From positions 16,841 to 80,840 of the forward strand of contig NZ_SMKR01000006.1 of the NCBI RefSeq assembly GCF_004348725.1: a DNA stretch of 64,000 nt, written 5' to 3'. Source of the DNA: Kribbella turkmenica. GTDB taxonomy: Bacteria; Actinomycetota; Actinomycetes; Propionibacteriales; Kribbellaceae. Shown here one piece after another: positions 43,308-51,567 of this stretch. Numbering within the stretch: position 1 is the first letter of the stretch; the number at the start of each line of letters is the position of its first letter. The notes beneath the pieces are model-generated. The model ran no database searches, was not told the DNA's origin, and saw only the letters and a list, made by a program, of their open reading frames with translations. The position numbers and the translations under genes were made by a program.

Positions 43308-44600
43308 ATGAACAAGCTGCTGCAGGCCGGGGACGCCGGCTACGACGAGGCCCGGTCCGTCTGGAACGCGATGGTCGACTGCCACCCGGCCGCGATCGCG
43401 CGCTGCCACGACACCGCGGACGTCGTCGCCGCGGTCCGGTTCGCCCGGGAGACCGGTCTGGAGATCGGCGTCCGATGCGGCGGCCACAGTATCGCCGGCC
43501 ACGCCGTTCCCGACGGTGGCCTGATGATCGACCTCACCCCGATGAACGCGGTCCGCGTGGCGCCGGAGCGGAAGCGGGCGTACGTGCAGGGAGGTGCGTT
43601 GCTGGGCGAGCTCGACAAGGCGGCCCAGCGCTACGGCCTGGCGACGACCGCGGGAAACGTCTCGCACACCGGCGTCGGCGGCCTGACGCTCGGCGGCGGG
43701 ATGGGCTGGCTGGCCCGGCAGTTCGGGCTGGCCTGCGACAACGTGGTGTCGTACGAGCTGGTCACCGCGGACGGTGACGTCGTCCGGGCGAGCGCCGACG
43801 AGAACTCCGAGCTGTTCTGGGGTCTGCGCGGTGGAGGCGGGAACTTCGGCATCGTCACGTCGTTCGAGTTCCGGCTGCACCACATCGGCACCCGGGCCCT
43901 GGTGGCCGAGTTCAGGTATCCGTCCGCGGCCGGCTTCGACGTACTGCGGGCCTGGCGTGAGCTCAGCACGACCGCGCCGCGGGAGGCGACGTTCACCGCG
44001 AGCATCACGGCCGACGCCGTCACCGTCGGATACGTGTGGGTCGGCGACGGCGGCTACGAGTTGCTGGACGCCTTCCAGGCCCTGGGTCCGGCCGACGAGT
44101 ACGTCGAGGAGATGCCCTACCTGACCCTGCAGAGCCGCGACGACAGCGTGCAGGGTCACCGCTACCGCCGCTACTGGAAGGGCCACTACTTCAAGTCGCT
44201 GCCCGACGACGCGATCCACGCCCTGCTGCGCACTCCCGGTGTGTCCGCCAGCCTGCAGGCGTACGGCGGCGCGATCGCCGACGTGGCCGACGACGACGCG
44301 GCCTTCAGCCACCGGGACACGCAGTTCGAGTTCGTCACCGCCACCCGCTGGGAAGACCCGGCCGAGGACCCGACGCGGATCGCCCGGCTGCGCGACTACG
44401 CCGCCACCCTGGCGCCGTACGCCGGCGGCGCCTACCTCAACGTCCTCAACGGCGACTCCATCGACCGCGCGTTCCCCCCGGCCAAACTCGCCCGCCTGAC
44501 CGCCCTCAAGACCCAGTACGACCCCCACAACACCTTTCACCTCAACCAGAACATCCGGCCCGCCGGGTCGGCCGCTGTGGTCGGCATGATGGGTGGGTGA
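43308..44600 (+). CDS. FAD-binding oxidoreductase, berberine-bridge-enzyme (BBE) type
   Basis: A 430-residue flavoprotein. The FAD-binding PP-loop has IGVRCGGHSIAGHAVPDGG near residues 48-66, with the His that is 8-alpha-linked to FAD in the family, then NVSHTGVGGLTLGGGMGWLAR near 119-139, which lacks the cysteine used for a second flavin link. The C terminus ends in the BBE signature LKTQYDPHNTFHLNQNI. Such enzymes oxidise sugars, alcohols or secondary metabolites. AAGGAG precedes the ATG. Its stop overlaps the GTG of the next gene. Confidence 0.88.
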   Translation: MNKLLQAGDAGYDEARSVWNAMVDCHPAAIARCHDTADVVAAVRFARETGLEIGVRCGGHSIAGHAVPDGGLMIDLTPMNAVRVAPERKRAYVQGGALLGELDKAAQRYGLATTAGNVSHTGVGGLTLGGGMGWLARQFGLACDNVVSYELVTADGDVVRASADENSELFWGLRGGGGNFGIVTSFEFRLHHIGTRALVAEFRYPSAAGFDVLRAWRELSTTAPREATFTASITADAVTVGYVWVGDGGYELLDAFQALGPADEYVEEMPYLTLQSRDDSVQGHRYRRYWKGHYFKSLPDDAIHALLRTPGVSASLQAYGGAIADVADDDAAFSHRDTQFEFVTATRWEDPAEDPTRIARLRDYAATLAPYAGGAYLNVLNGDSIDRAFPPAKLARLTALKTQYDPHNTFHLNQNIRPAGSAAVVGMMGG

Positions 44601-45100
44601 CGACAACTGAGCTGACGGCGGAGTTGCGGGCAGCGATCGAGGAGGGGTTCGCGCGGCGGGACCGGGCGAACATGCAGCCGACGATCGACTTCTTCGAGAA
44701 ACTGCTGGCCGACCATCCGGACTACCCGTACGTGCTCTACCAGGTCGGCGGCTCCTATGACACTGCCGGCCAGGAGGAACAGGCGGTCGCGTACTACGAG
44801 CGCGCGCTGCCCGGCCTGACCGGTGAAACCCGGCGCAAGTGCCTGCTCCAGTACGGCAGTACCCTGCGGAACCTGGACCGCTTCGACGAGTCGCTGGCGG
44901 TGTTCAAGGCGGCCTGCGCCGAGTTCCCGGAGTCGGACTCGCTGCGCGTCTTCAAGTCGCTCACGCTGCACGCGGCCGGCCACAAGGACAAGGCCCTGGC
45001 CACCCTGCTGCTGGTCGTCGCCGACCGTCTCGGGACCCCGGAGATCAAGCGCTACGAGGCCGCCATCCGCGGCAACGCCGAGGAGCTCGCCAACCTCTGA
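44597..45100 (+). CDS. Tetratricopeptide-repeat protein
   Basis: A 167-residue all-helical protein. The GTG start overlaps the oxidase stop (GTGA). TPR-like units include DHPDYPYVLYQVGGSYDTAGQEEQAVAYYERALP, LLQYGSTLRNLDRFDESLAVFKAACAEFP and LRVFKSLTLHAAGHKDKALATLLLVVA. The family is often annotated as a TPR protein of unknown role; it probably binds a partner protein. It is translationally coupled to the BBE oxidase, but a functional link is not evident. Confidence 0.82.
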   Translation: MTTTELTAELRAAIEEGFARRDRANMQPTIDFFEKLLADHPDYPYVLYQVGGSYDTAGQEEQAVAYYERALPGLTGETRRKCLLQYGSTLRNLDRFDESLAVFKAACAEFPESDSLRVFKSLTLHAAGHKDKALATLLLVVADRLGTPEIKRYEAAIRGNAEELANL

Positions 45101-45101
45101 G

Positions 45102-45575
45102 TCAGCAGGCGCAGGCGATCCCGCGCGGGGCGGTCAGCGGGTCGGCCGGCCCGCGTTCGACGCCGTCGGCGGTCTCCACCGGCAGCCCCTCGCGGTGCCA
45201 GTACTCGAAGCCGCCGATCATCTCCTTGACCGGGTAGCCGAGCCGGGCGAACTCGAGCGCGGCCTTAGTCGCGCCGTTGCACCCCGGCCCCCAGCAGTAC
45301 GTGACCACCGTCGTGCCCGGCGGTACGACGGTCGCCGCGCGGGCCTCGATCTCCCGGGTCGGCAGATGGATCGCGCCGGGTACGTGACCCTGGTCCCAGC
45401 TCTCCTGGCTCCGGCTGTCGACCAGCACCCAGCCGGCCACGCCGGCGCCGATGTCGGCAGCCACGTCGGAGACGTCGGCCTCGAAGGACAACCGGCCGGC
45501 GAAGTGCGCGACGGCCGCGTCCCGCCCGGCGGCGGGGGTCTGCAGAACAGCCGAGGTATGCAGGTCAACGGACAT
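45102..45575 (-). CDS. Rhodanese-like domain protein
   Basis: A 157-residue single rhodanese domain. The substrate-side segment is VDSRSQESWDQGHVPGAIHLPT near 54-75, and the active-site loop is VVTYCWGPGCNGATKAALEFARLGYPV with the catalytic Cys near 95. It transfers sulfane sulfur between small molecules or proteins. An ATG at 45575 with GGAGCC site was chosen. The C terminus ends in IACAC, with two cysteines of possible metal or redox use. It is convergent with the TPR gene. Confidence 0.85.
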   Translation of the reverse strand: MSVDLHTSAVLQTPAAGRDAAVAHFAGRLSFEADVSDVAADIGAGVAGWVLVDSRSQESWDQGHVPGAIHLPTREIEARAATVVPPGTTVVTYCWGPGCNGATKAALEFARLGYPVKEMIGGFEYWHREGLPVETADGVERGPADPLTAPRGIACAC

Positions 45576-45668
45576 CCAGGGCTCCTTGTCGGTCAGCGGA
45601 GCCACCAGCGTCCGGCATCCCGTCACCGCGCGAAAGTGGCAGAAATGCCCTGGTGCAACAAGATGCAG

Positions 45669-45836
45669 TCACGCCTTCATCGTGGCCCGTGCCTGAGCCA
45701 CAGGAGCGCGGCCCAGGATGGCCGCGGCCAGCTCCGCGGAGCTGCCCGCCTGGGTCCGGAGAAAGGCACGCACGGGTGCCGCGAACTCCCGCCGCCAGCT
45801 GGTCCGGCCGCTCAGCAGCGCGGAGAAGTCCGCCAT
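45669..45836 (-). pseudogene. Short remnant of the N terminus of a NhaA-type Na+/H+ antiporter
   Basis: A 55-residue frame with a GAGG site before the ATG. The first part (TSWRREFAAPVRAFLRTQAGSSAELAAAILG) resembles the cytoplasmic N terminus of NhaA antiporters, where a similar PVRxFLRTExGSA precedes helix 1. It then ends after RAPVAQARATMKA with no helix. It is either the relic of a lost antiporter gene or a small unrelated protein. Confidence 0.45.
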
Positions 45837-45919
45837 GGCCTCACTGTATCGTTCTGGGTTCCGGGACCCAGAAATCGGCGGGCGATCCGGCTAACAGTTT
45901 GAGGGGTGCGGGCTGCATT

Positions 45920-46684
45920 ATGTCTCCTGAGGATCACTCCAGCCACGGGGTGCCCGATGGCTCGAGCATGACTGGAGTCCCCTTGACCGAGCAAGACCTC
46001 GCCGCGACGTCAGCCGACGCCTTCGCTCGGCTGGCGATCGAGATGCACGACGCACCAGGAGTGGAGGAGACGATCGACGCGGTCGTCCAGTTCGCTCTCC
46101 AGGCGCTGAACTGCAGCTACGCCGGCGTCGCCCTGTACACCCGTGGCTCCCAGCCCGAGGTCGCCGCCACCACCGATCCGGTGGTCGACGACGTGTACTC
46201 CCTGCAGATCAACAGTCAGAACGGCCCGCTGGTCACCGCCCTGCGGGACCGCGCGACCGTCCTGATCCGCGACACCCTGACCGACGACCGCTGGCCGGAG
46301 TGGGCCGAGAAGGTCGCCGCGCTCGGTGTCCGCAGCGTGCTCGACGTCCCGCTGACCACCGGCGACGGGAACCGCTCGACGGTCGGCGTCCTCGGCCTCT
46401 ACAGCCCGATCCCGGACGCCTTCGGCGAGGACGACGAGGCCATCGCGCACATCCTCGCCCGGCACGCCTCGGTCGCGGTCGCCGCCGCCCGGCACGAGGA
46501 GACGATGGCCCAGGCCGTCGACGCCCGCAAGCTCGTCGGCCAGGCGATGGGCATCCTGATGGAACGCTTCGACGTCGACGGCGACCGCGCCTTCGCCATC
46601 CTCAAGCGCTATTCGCAGGACACCAACACCAAGCTCCGCGACGTCGCCCAGCAACTCATCGACACCCGCAAACTCCCGCACTGA
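45920..46684 (+). CDS. GAF and ANTAR domain protein
   Basis: A 254-residue regulator. A GAF domain covers about 30-190 (NCSYAGVALYTRGSQPEVAATTD; VRSVLDVPLTTGDGNRSTVGVLGLY). The C terminus is an ANTAR domain (ARKLVGQAMGILMERFDVDGDRAFAILKRYSQDTNTKLRDVAQQLIDT), which binds paired RNA hexaloop hairpins and prevents termination. The start at 45920 is not supported by a strong site; an in-frame ATG at 45968 is an alternative. A hairpin with an 11-base stem follows the stop. No histidine kinase domain is fused. Confidence 0.88.
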   Translation: MSPEDHSSHGVPDGSSMTGVPLTEQDLAATSADAFARLAIEMHDAPGVEETIDAVVQFALQALNCSYAGVALYTRGSQPEVAATTDPVVDDVYSLQINSQNGPLVTALRDRATVLIRDTLTDDRWPEWAEKVAALGVRSVLDVPLTTGDGNRSTVGVLGLYSPIPDAFGEDDEAIAHILARHASVAVAAARHEETMAQAVDARKLVGQAMGILMERFDVDGDRAFAILKRYSQDTNTKLRDVAQQLIDTRKLPH

Positions 46685-46695
46685 CACCGCCTGGT

Positions 46696-46720
46696 CGTGT
46701 CCGGCGGCCCGCCGGACACG
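46696..46720 (+). terminator. Hairpin terminator after the GAF-ANTAR gene
   Basis: The arms CGTGTCCGGCG (46696-46706) and CGCCGGACACG (46710-46720) form an 11-base stem with a three-base loop, 12 bases after the stop codon. Confidence 0.75.
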
Positions 46721-46956
46721 TTGAAACGTTCCGAAAATATAGGAAAACAGCGACCGCCTTTCAGGTGTCGCGGGTGCATACTTCAAGAAGAATTGGGTAC
46801 TTCGCCCGCACTTGGTCCGCGCTGGCGCGCGTTCCGGACACCTGCGGACCGTGGGGTTGAACTCGACGCCGGGGCTTGTGCGGCCAGAACCGCGGACCGG
46901 GTCACGTCCCGGCGTCCAACCCGCCCTGCACGACGACCACCGTTTACCCTGGGCGC

Positions 46957-48102
46957 GTGGGTGAATGGCGACCATTGACGGGTCCGTCTCGGCAGGTGGC
47001 GCTGGAGATCCTGCTGGACGGGCCGCTGTCGCGCGCCGAACTCTCCCGCCGGGTGGGACTGTCGCCGGGCAGTCTGACCCGGCTGACGAAGCCGCTGGTG
47101 GAGTCCGGGCTGCTCGTGGAGGTCTCGGCCGGCCCGACGGACGCCCGCGTCGGCCGGCCGTCGCAACCGCTCGACCTCGACCCTGCCGCCCATCACTTCG
47201 TCGGCGTCAAACTCACCGGGGACTCCGCGATCGGCGTACTGACGACGCTGCGAGCCGAGGTGATCGCGCGCATCGAGAGCCCGCTGACCGACCACACGCC
47301 GTCGGCCGTCGCCGCGCTCGTACTCGAGTTGGCCGACGACCTCGCCGCCCGGACACCCGGGCAGCGCCCGGTCAGCGGTCTCGGCGTGACCGTGGGCGGC
47401 CGGGTCTCCGGCAGTTCCGAGGTCCGGTGGGGTCCGTACCTGGACTGGGTCGACGTCCCGCTCGGTGAACTGCTCGCGGCCGGCACCGACGTTCCGGTGG
47501 TGGTCGCGAACGATCTCGACGCGCTGACCGAGGCGACCCACTGGTTCGGCGCCGGCCGCGGCGCCGAACGCTTCGTGCTGCTGACGATCGGAGTCGGGAT
47601 CGGCTACGGGCTCGTGGTCCACAACCGGACGGTCGACAGCCCCGACACCAGCATCGGCCTGATCGGCCACCATCCCCTGGTGACGGACGGGCCGCGCTGC
47701 GACCGCGGCCACCGCGGGTGCGCGATGAGCCTGCTGACCGTCGGCGCCATCACCGAGCAGGTCGGCGGCGCGCTCGGCCGCCCGGTCGACTACGAGGAGT
47801 GCCTCGACCTCGCCGCGAAGGGGGACGTCGCGGCCCAGCAGGTCGTGGGCCGGGCCGGCCGCGCGCTAGGCCGGCTGATCGCGGCGGCCGCGAACTTCAC
47901 CATGCCCGAGCTCGTCGTCCTCGGCGGCGAAGGGGTCCGGCTGGCCGAGGTCGCCCACGACGAGCTGCGCGCCGGCCTGCACGCCGACCGGCACCCGTCG
48001 GGCGCGGAACTGCCGATGGTCCGCCAGCCCGCGGACTTCGGCGAGTGGGCTCGCGGCGCGGCGGTGGTCGCCATCCAGACGTTCGTACTCGGCAGACAGT
48101 AA
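46957..48102 (+). CDS. ROK family transcriptional regulator
   Basis: A 381-residue ROK-type repressor. The N-terminal winged helix is RQVALEILLDGPLSRAELSRRVGLSPGSLTRLTKPLVESGLL (residues 11-52). The sugar-kinase-like ROK domain has GVKLTGDSAIGVL, VANDLDALTEATHWFGAGRG and GIGYGLVV. The zinc-binding cysteine cluster usually written CxCGxxGC reads CDRGHRGC. GTG start. ROK repressors bind sugars and control sugar uptake. There is no sugar gene beside it in this window. Confidence 0.88.
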   Translation: MGEWRPLTGPSRQVALEILLDGPLSRAELSRRVGLSPGSLTRLTKPLVESGLLVEVSAGPTDARVGRPSQPLDLDPAAHHFVGVKLTGDSAIGVLTTLRAEVIARIESPLTDHTPSAVAALVLELADDLAARTPGQRPVSGLGVTVGGRVSGSSEVRWGPYLDWVDVPLGELLAAGTDVPVVVANDLDALTEATHWFGAGRGAERFVLLTIGVGIGYGLVVHNRTVDSPDTSIGLIGHHPLVTDGPRCDRGHRGCAMSLLTVGAITEQVGGALGRPVDYEECLDLAAKGDVAAQQVVGRAGRALGRLIAAAANFTMPELVVLGGEGVRLAEVAHDELRAGLHADRHPSGAELPMVRQPADFGEWARGAAVVAIQTFVLGRQ

Positions 48103-48138
48103 CCGGCTAATCTGATTTGAACAGTTACACTCGACGGC

Positions 48139-48813
48139 ATGGACGAGCTGTTGAGGCGCTGGGTCGAGGGAGGGCGGCTGTGCCGGGGGCTGGCTCCGGC
48201 GATCGAGTACGGCGACGCGCTGGCCGTCACCCTCGGACTGCCGGGACGCGAGCGGGAGCTGTTCGCTCTGACGGACGAGTCCGCGGTGGTGGACCGACTG
48301 GCGGCCGGGACGGACCAGGACGTCTGGCTGACGGTGACCACACAGGACGGCGACACGATGGCGCGCCGGTTGACGGACGCCGGGCTGGAGCCGTTCGCGG
48401 AGCACAGGCAATTGATGTCGATCGACCTGGAGATTCATCCTCGGCCGTCGCCGGCGTACGCGGTCGAGGTCGAGTCGCGGGGACCGCTGGAGTACGTACG
48501 AATCCTCGCCTCGGATGGCGAGGTCGCCGCTCACGGGATGGCGGCGGTCGTCGGTGGTGACGCGGTCATGCATGACATCCAGACCGATCCGGCGTACCGG
48601 CGGCGCGGGCTCGGCAGTGTGGTGATGGGCGCGCTCAGCCGGCGGGCGGTGGAACGAGGCGCGTCGGCCGGGCTGCTGATGGCGAGCGCGGAGGGCGGCT
48701 ACCTCTACACCAAGCTCGGCTGGTTGCCAGAAGCAACCATGGTGACTGCGAAGCGGTCAGGTGCTGCGGGCGCGGTGGGCAGCGACCTTGGTGCGGTTCT
48801 GGCAGGCGGTTGA
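48139..48813 (+). CDS. GNAT family N-acetyltransferase
   Basis: A 224-residue acetyltransferase. The acetyl-CoA motif is DIQTDPAYRRRGLGSVVMGALSRRAVERGA near residues 136-165, then GGYLYTKLGWLPEATMV. The N-terminal segment is GNAT-like but diverged. It ends convergently within the 3' part of the CGNR gene (57-base overlap). Substrate unknown. A promoter-like AT-rich stretch lies between the ROK stop and the ATG. Confidence 0.82.
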   Translation: MDELLRRWVEGGRLCRGLAPAIEYGDALAVTLGLPGRERELFALTDESAVVDRLAAGTDQDVWLTVTTQDGDTMARRLTDAGLEPFAEHRQLMSIDLEIHPRPSPAYAVEVESRGPLEYVRILASDGEVAAHGMAAVVGGDAVMHDIQTDPAYRRRGLGSVVMGALSRRAVERGASAGLLMASAEGGYLYTKLGWLPEATMVTAKRSGAAGAVGSDLGAVLAGG

Positions 48814-49299
48814 ACAGAAGCGCTGGCTGCGGTTCCGGGTCGCGTCGAGGAACAGGTCCTCGCACCGGGCGGCCTCGCAGCGGCGGAGGCGATGGACGTC
48901 GCCGCTGCCGAGCAGCATCGCGGTCGCGGTCGCGAACTCCGCGATCCACCCGGTCGCCACACCCGGGTCACCGAAGTGCAGGTGCCAGGGAGCATCCTCG
49001 TGCCGGGTCAGTTGTGGCGCCGCCTTCGTGCTCCTGAGCAGCGCGTTGACCACCTCGACCGCCGCGTCGACGTCACCGGCCGGCAGGCAGCTGAGAGCGT
49101 CGTACAACCGTCGGCCGCCGGGGGCGTACGCCTCGACCTCCACACCGACCGCCTGCCTGGTGGTCAGTCGCAGCACGTCCTGCACGGCGGTCACGGTCGG
49201 CTCCGGGGAACGACGGCCATGGCGCCAGGCGGACCCGAAGGTGTTGGCCAGTGCGATCGCCGCCACGAGCGAGGCCTTCAGATGGTTCGTGGCTTCCAC
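48757..49299 (-). CDS. CGNR zinc-finger protein (ABATE domain)
   Basis: A 180-residue regulator-like protein. The N-terminal part is an ABATE-type helical domain; the C terminus is a zinc finger CEAARCEDLFLDATRNRSQRFCSTACQNRTKVAAHRAR with four cysteines. The name-giving CGNR reads CQNR here. CGNR proteins are presumed stress-responsive transcription factors. It overlaps the GNAT gene at the 3' end by 57 bases, convergent. Confidence 0.85.
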   Translation of the reverse strand: MEATNHLKASLVAAIALANTFGSAWRHGRRSPEPTVTAVQDVLRLTTRQAVGVEVEAYAPGGRRLYDALSCLPAGDVDAAVEVVNALLRSTKAAPQLTRHEDAPWHLHFGDPGVATGWIAEFATATAMLLGSGDVHRLRRCEAARCEDLFLDATRNRSQRFCSTACQNRTKVAAHRARST

Positions 49300-49447
49300 C
49301 TGTCCAGTATGCCGTGGAAAGTTCGCCGGGCCGGACGATTTCGTTCCTGTGGATGAGCGGAGTCATACCAGGGTCGTAGCCGCGGTCCGGAAACATCGGC
49401 CTTCGAACCGATGAGCCGGATGTTTGCCGGAAACAACAATAACGGCC

Positions 49448-50605
49448 ATGAACCCGGTGCAGAGCCCGTCCCGCCATCGTACGGTGGCCGACAAGTCGCC
49501 CGGCGCGTCCGTTGCCGGTCTGGCCGAGGCCGTCGTCGACCTCTCGGCGGTGCGCGACAACGTCCGCACCTTCCGCCGCCTGGTCCCGCAGGGGATTGTC
49601 GCCGTGGTCAAGGCCGATGCCTTCGGCCACGGCGCCGTACCGGTCGCCCGCGCCGCCGTCGAGGCCGGCGCGACCTGGCTGGGCGTCGCGCGGGCCGAGG
49701 AAGCGCTGCAACTGCGCGCGGCCGGGCTGACGGCCCCGATCCTCACCTGGTTGTACGACGCCGCCGAACTCATGCTCCTCGGCGATGTCGACGTGGACGT
49801 GAGCGTCTCGACGGTCGCGGAACTGCAGCGCGTGGTGTCCAATCCCTCGGTCCGGCGCGTGCAGCTCAAACTCGACACCGGATTGCACCGGTCCGGCAGT
49901 CCGCCTGATCGGTGGGTCGAGCTCACCCGCGCCGCCGCGCATTGCGAGGCCCTCGGCGCGGTCACGGTCCGCGGCATCTGGTCGCATCTCTCGCACGGTG
50001 TCTCCCCGGATGCCGCCCAGAGCACTCAACAGCTACAACTCCTCCGTGCTGGCGTGGCCCTGGCCCGACGAGCTGGCTTGCGGCCGAGCGTCGTCCATCT
50101 GGCCAACTCCGCCGGGGCGATCACGCTGGACGCGCCCGACTGCGAGCTGGTCCGGATCGGGGCCGGGCTGTACGGGATCGACGAACTGGGCATCGGGCTG
50201 CGGCCGGCCATGCGGCTGATGACCAAGCTGACCCAGGTACGGCGGATCCGCGCAGGTGAGGGGGTTTCGTACGGGCACGACTTCGTCGCGGAGCGGGACA
50301 CGACGGTGGCCCTGGTGCCCCTCGGCTACGCCGACGGCATCCCGCGGATCGTGTCCGGACAGGCGAGCGTGCTGTGCCGGGGAGTCCGGATGCCGGTGAT
50401 CGGCCGGATCGCCATGGACCAGTTCGTCGTGGACGCCGGCGACCTGCCGGTCGAGCCGGGTGAGCCGGTCACCCTCTTCGGCGACGGCTCCCGCGGGGAA
50501 CCGACCTGCGCGGACTGGGCCGAGTGGGCCGGCACCATCCCCCACGAGGTCTACTGCGGCATCGGGACCCGAGTACCCCGCCGCTACGAGGAGGCAGCCC
50601 GGTGA
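49448..50605 (+). CDS. alr: Alanine racemase-type PLP enzyme, first gene of a van-like triad
   Basis: A 385-residue fold-III PLP racemase. The cofactor lysine is in IVAVVKADAFGHGAVPVAR; the usual VVKANAYGHG has Asn and Tyr where Asp and Phe are found. The catalytic Tyr region is GEGVSYGHDFVAERDTTVALVPLGYADG, and the C-terminal motif is GTRVPRRYEE. It converts L-Ala and D-Ala (or Ser in the VanT branch). No membrane domain of VanT is present. A TTG start 24 bases upstream is possible. The stop overlaps the GTG of the ligase gene. The three following genes form one unit for making and recycling D-Ala-D-X dipeptides. Confidence 0.88.
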   Translation: MNPVQSPSRHRTVADKSPGASVAGLAEAVVDLSAVRDNVRTFRRLVPQGIVAVVKADAFGHGAVPVARAAVEAGATWLGVARAEEALQLRAAGLTAPILTWLYDAAELMLLGDVDVDVSVSTVAELQRVVSNPSVRRVQLKLDTGLHRSGSPPDRWVELTRAAAHCEALGAVTVRGIWSHLSHGVSPDAAQSTQQLQLLRAGVALARRAGLRPSVVHLANSAGAITLDAPDCELVRIGAGLYGIDELGIGLRPAMRLMTKLTQVRRIRAGEGVSYGHDFVAERDTTVALVPLGYADGIPRIVSGQASVLCRGVRMPVIGRIAMDQFVVDAGDLPVEPGEPVTLFGDGSRGEPTCADWAEWAGTIPHEVYCGIGTRVPRRYEEAAR

Positions 50606-51567
50606 AGGTGGCGGTCGTGATGGGTGGCGCCGGACCCGAGCACCAGGTGTCGCTGGCCAGCGGTCGCGGGATCGTCAAGGCGATCGGTCTCCTCGGACAC
50701 ACCGCGATCCCGTTGCAGATCGATGCTGACGGCAACTGGGTCGACGGCCAGCACGAGGCGATCGAGATCCTCCAGGCCTGCGACGTCACCGTCCCGGCTG
50801 TCCACGGGGAGGGCGGTGAGGACGGCACGCTGCAGGGCTTCCTGCAGCAGTTGAAGGTCCCGTACGTCGGCAGCGGGGTGGCGGCCAGCGCGGTCGGACT
50901 CGACAAGCACCTCACCAAAGCCGTGCTGAGAGCCCACGGCATCGCGGTCGCCCCGGGGATCACGCTGGCCGGGCCGGACCTGTCGGACACCGAGGTCGCG
51001 ATGCAGAAGCTGAAGGCGGCCGGTCTGGGCTTCCCGGTCTTCGTGAAACCCGGCAACGGCGGGTCGAGCTTCGGCGTGGCCCGGGCGACCGACCTGCCGT
51101 CGTTGACGCAGGCGATCGCCGATGCCGCCGTACTCGATCCGCACGTGCTGGTGGAGCGGGAGATGGTCGGCCGGGAGATCGACCTCGCGGTGCTCGAGTT
51201 CCCGGACGGGCGGGTCGACACCGCGCCCGCCCTGGAGATCCACAGCGATCCGGGACAGCCGTTCTTCAACGCGACCGCGAAGTACGGCAGCAATGCCACC
51301 CGGTTCGTCGTCCCGGCTCCGCTGGAGCCGGCGCTCGCCGAGCGCCTGCGGCGGACGGCGATCGAGGTCTTCGCAGTACTCGGTTGCGAAGGCCTGGCCC
51401 GGGTCGACTTCTTCGTCCCACCGGACGGCGATCCGGTGGTCAACGAGATCAACACCTTTCCCGGGTTCACGCCCGCGTCCCAGTTCCCGCGGATGTGGGC
51501 AGCGGCCGGGTTGAGCTACGCCGAGGTGGTCGACACCCTGCTCCGGACGGCGGTGGCCCGCGGATGA
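50602..51567 (+). CDS. ddl: D-alanine-D-alanine ligase family protein (D-Ala-D-X ligase)
   Basis: A 321-residue ATP-grasp ligase. It starts VAVVMGGAGPEHQVSLASG, and has TVPAVHGEGGEDGTLQGFLQQLKVPYVGSG (50-80), FVKPGNGGSSFGVARA and the C-terminal LARVDFFVPPDGDPVVNEINTFPGFTPASQFPRM (near 255-300). The omega-loop reads FFNATAKYGSNATRF. It keeps the K-Y of Ddl/VanC-type enzymes and lacks the long VanA D-lactate loop, but the aromatic residue before AKY is missing. The second amino acid (Ala or Ser) is therefore uncertain. GTG overlaps the racemase stop; the stop overlaps the dipeptidase ATG. Confidence 0.9.
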   Translation: MKVAVVMGGAGPEHQVSLASGRGIVKAIGLLGHTAIPLQIDADGNWVDGQHEAIEILQACDVTVPAVHGEGGEDGTLQGFLQQLKVPYVGSGVAASAVGLDKHLTKAVLRAHGIAVAPGITLAGPDLSDTEVAMQKLKAAGLGFPVFVKPGNGGSSFGVARATDLPSLTQAIADAAVLDPHVLVEREMVGREIDLAVLEFPDGRVDTAPALEIHSDPGQPFFNATAKYGSNATRFVVPAPLEPALAERLRRTAIEVFAVLGCEGLARVDFFVPPDGDPVVNEINTFPGFTPASQFPRMWAAAGLSYAEVVDTLLRTAVARG

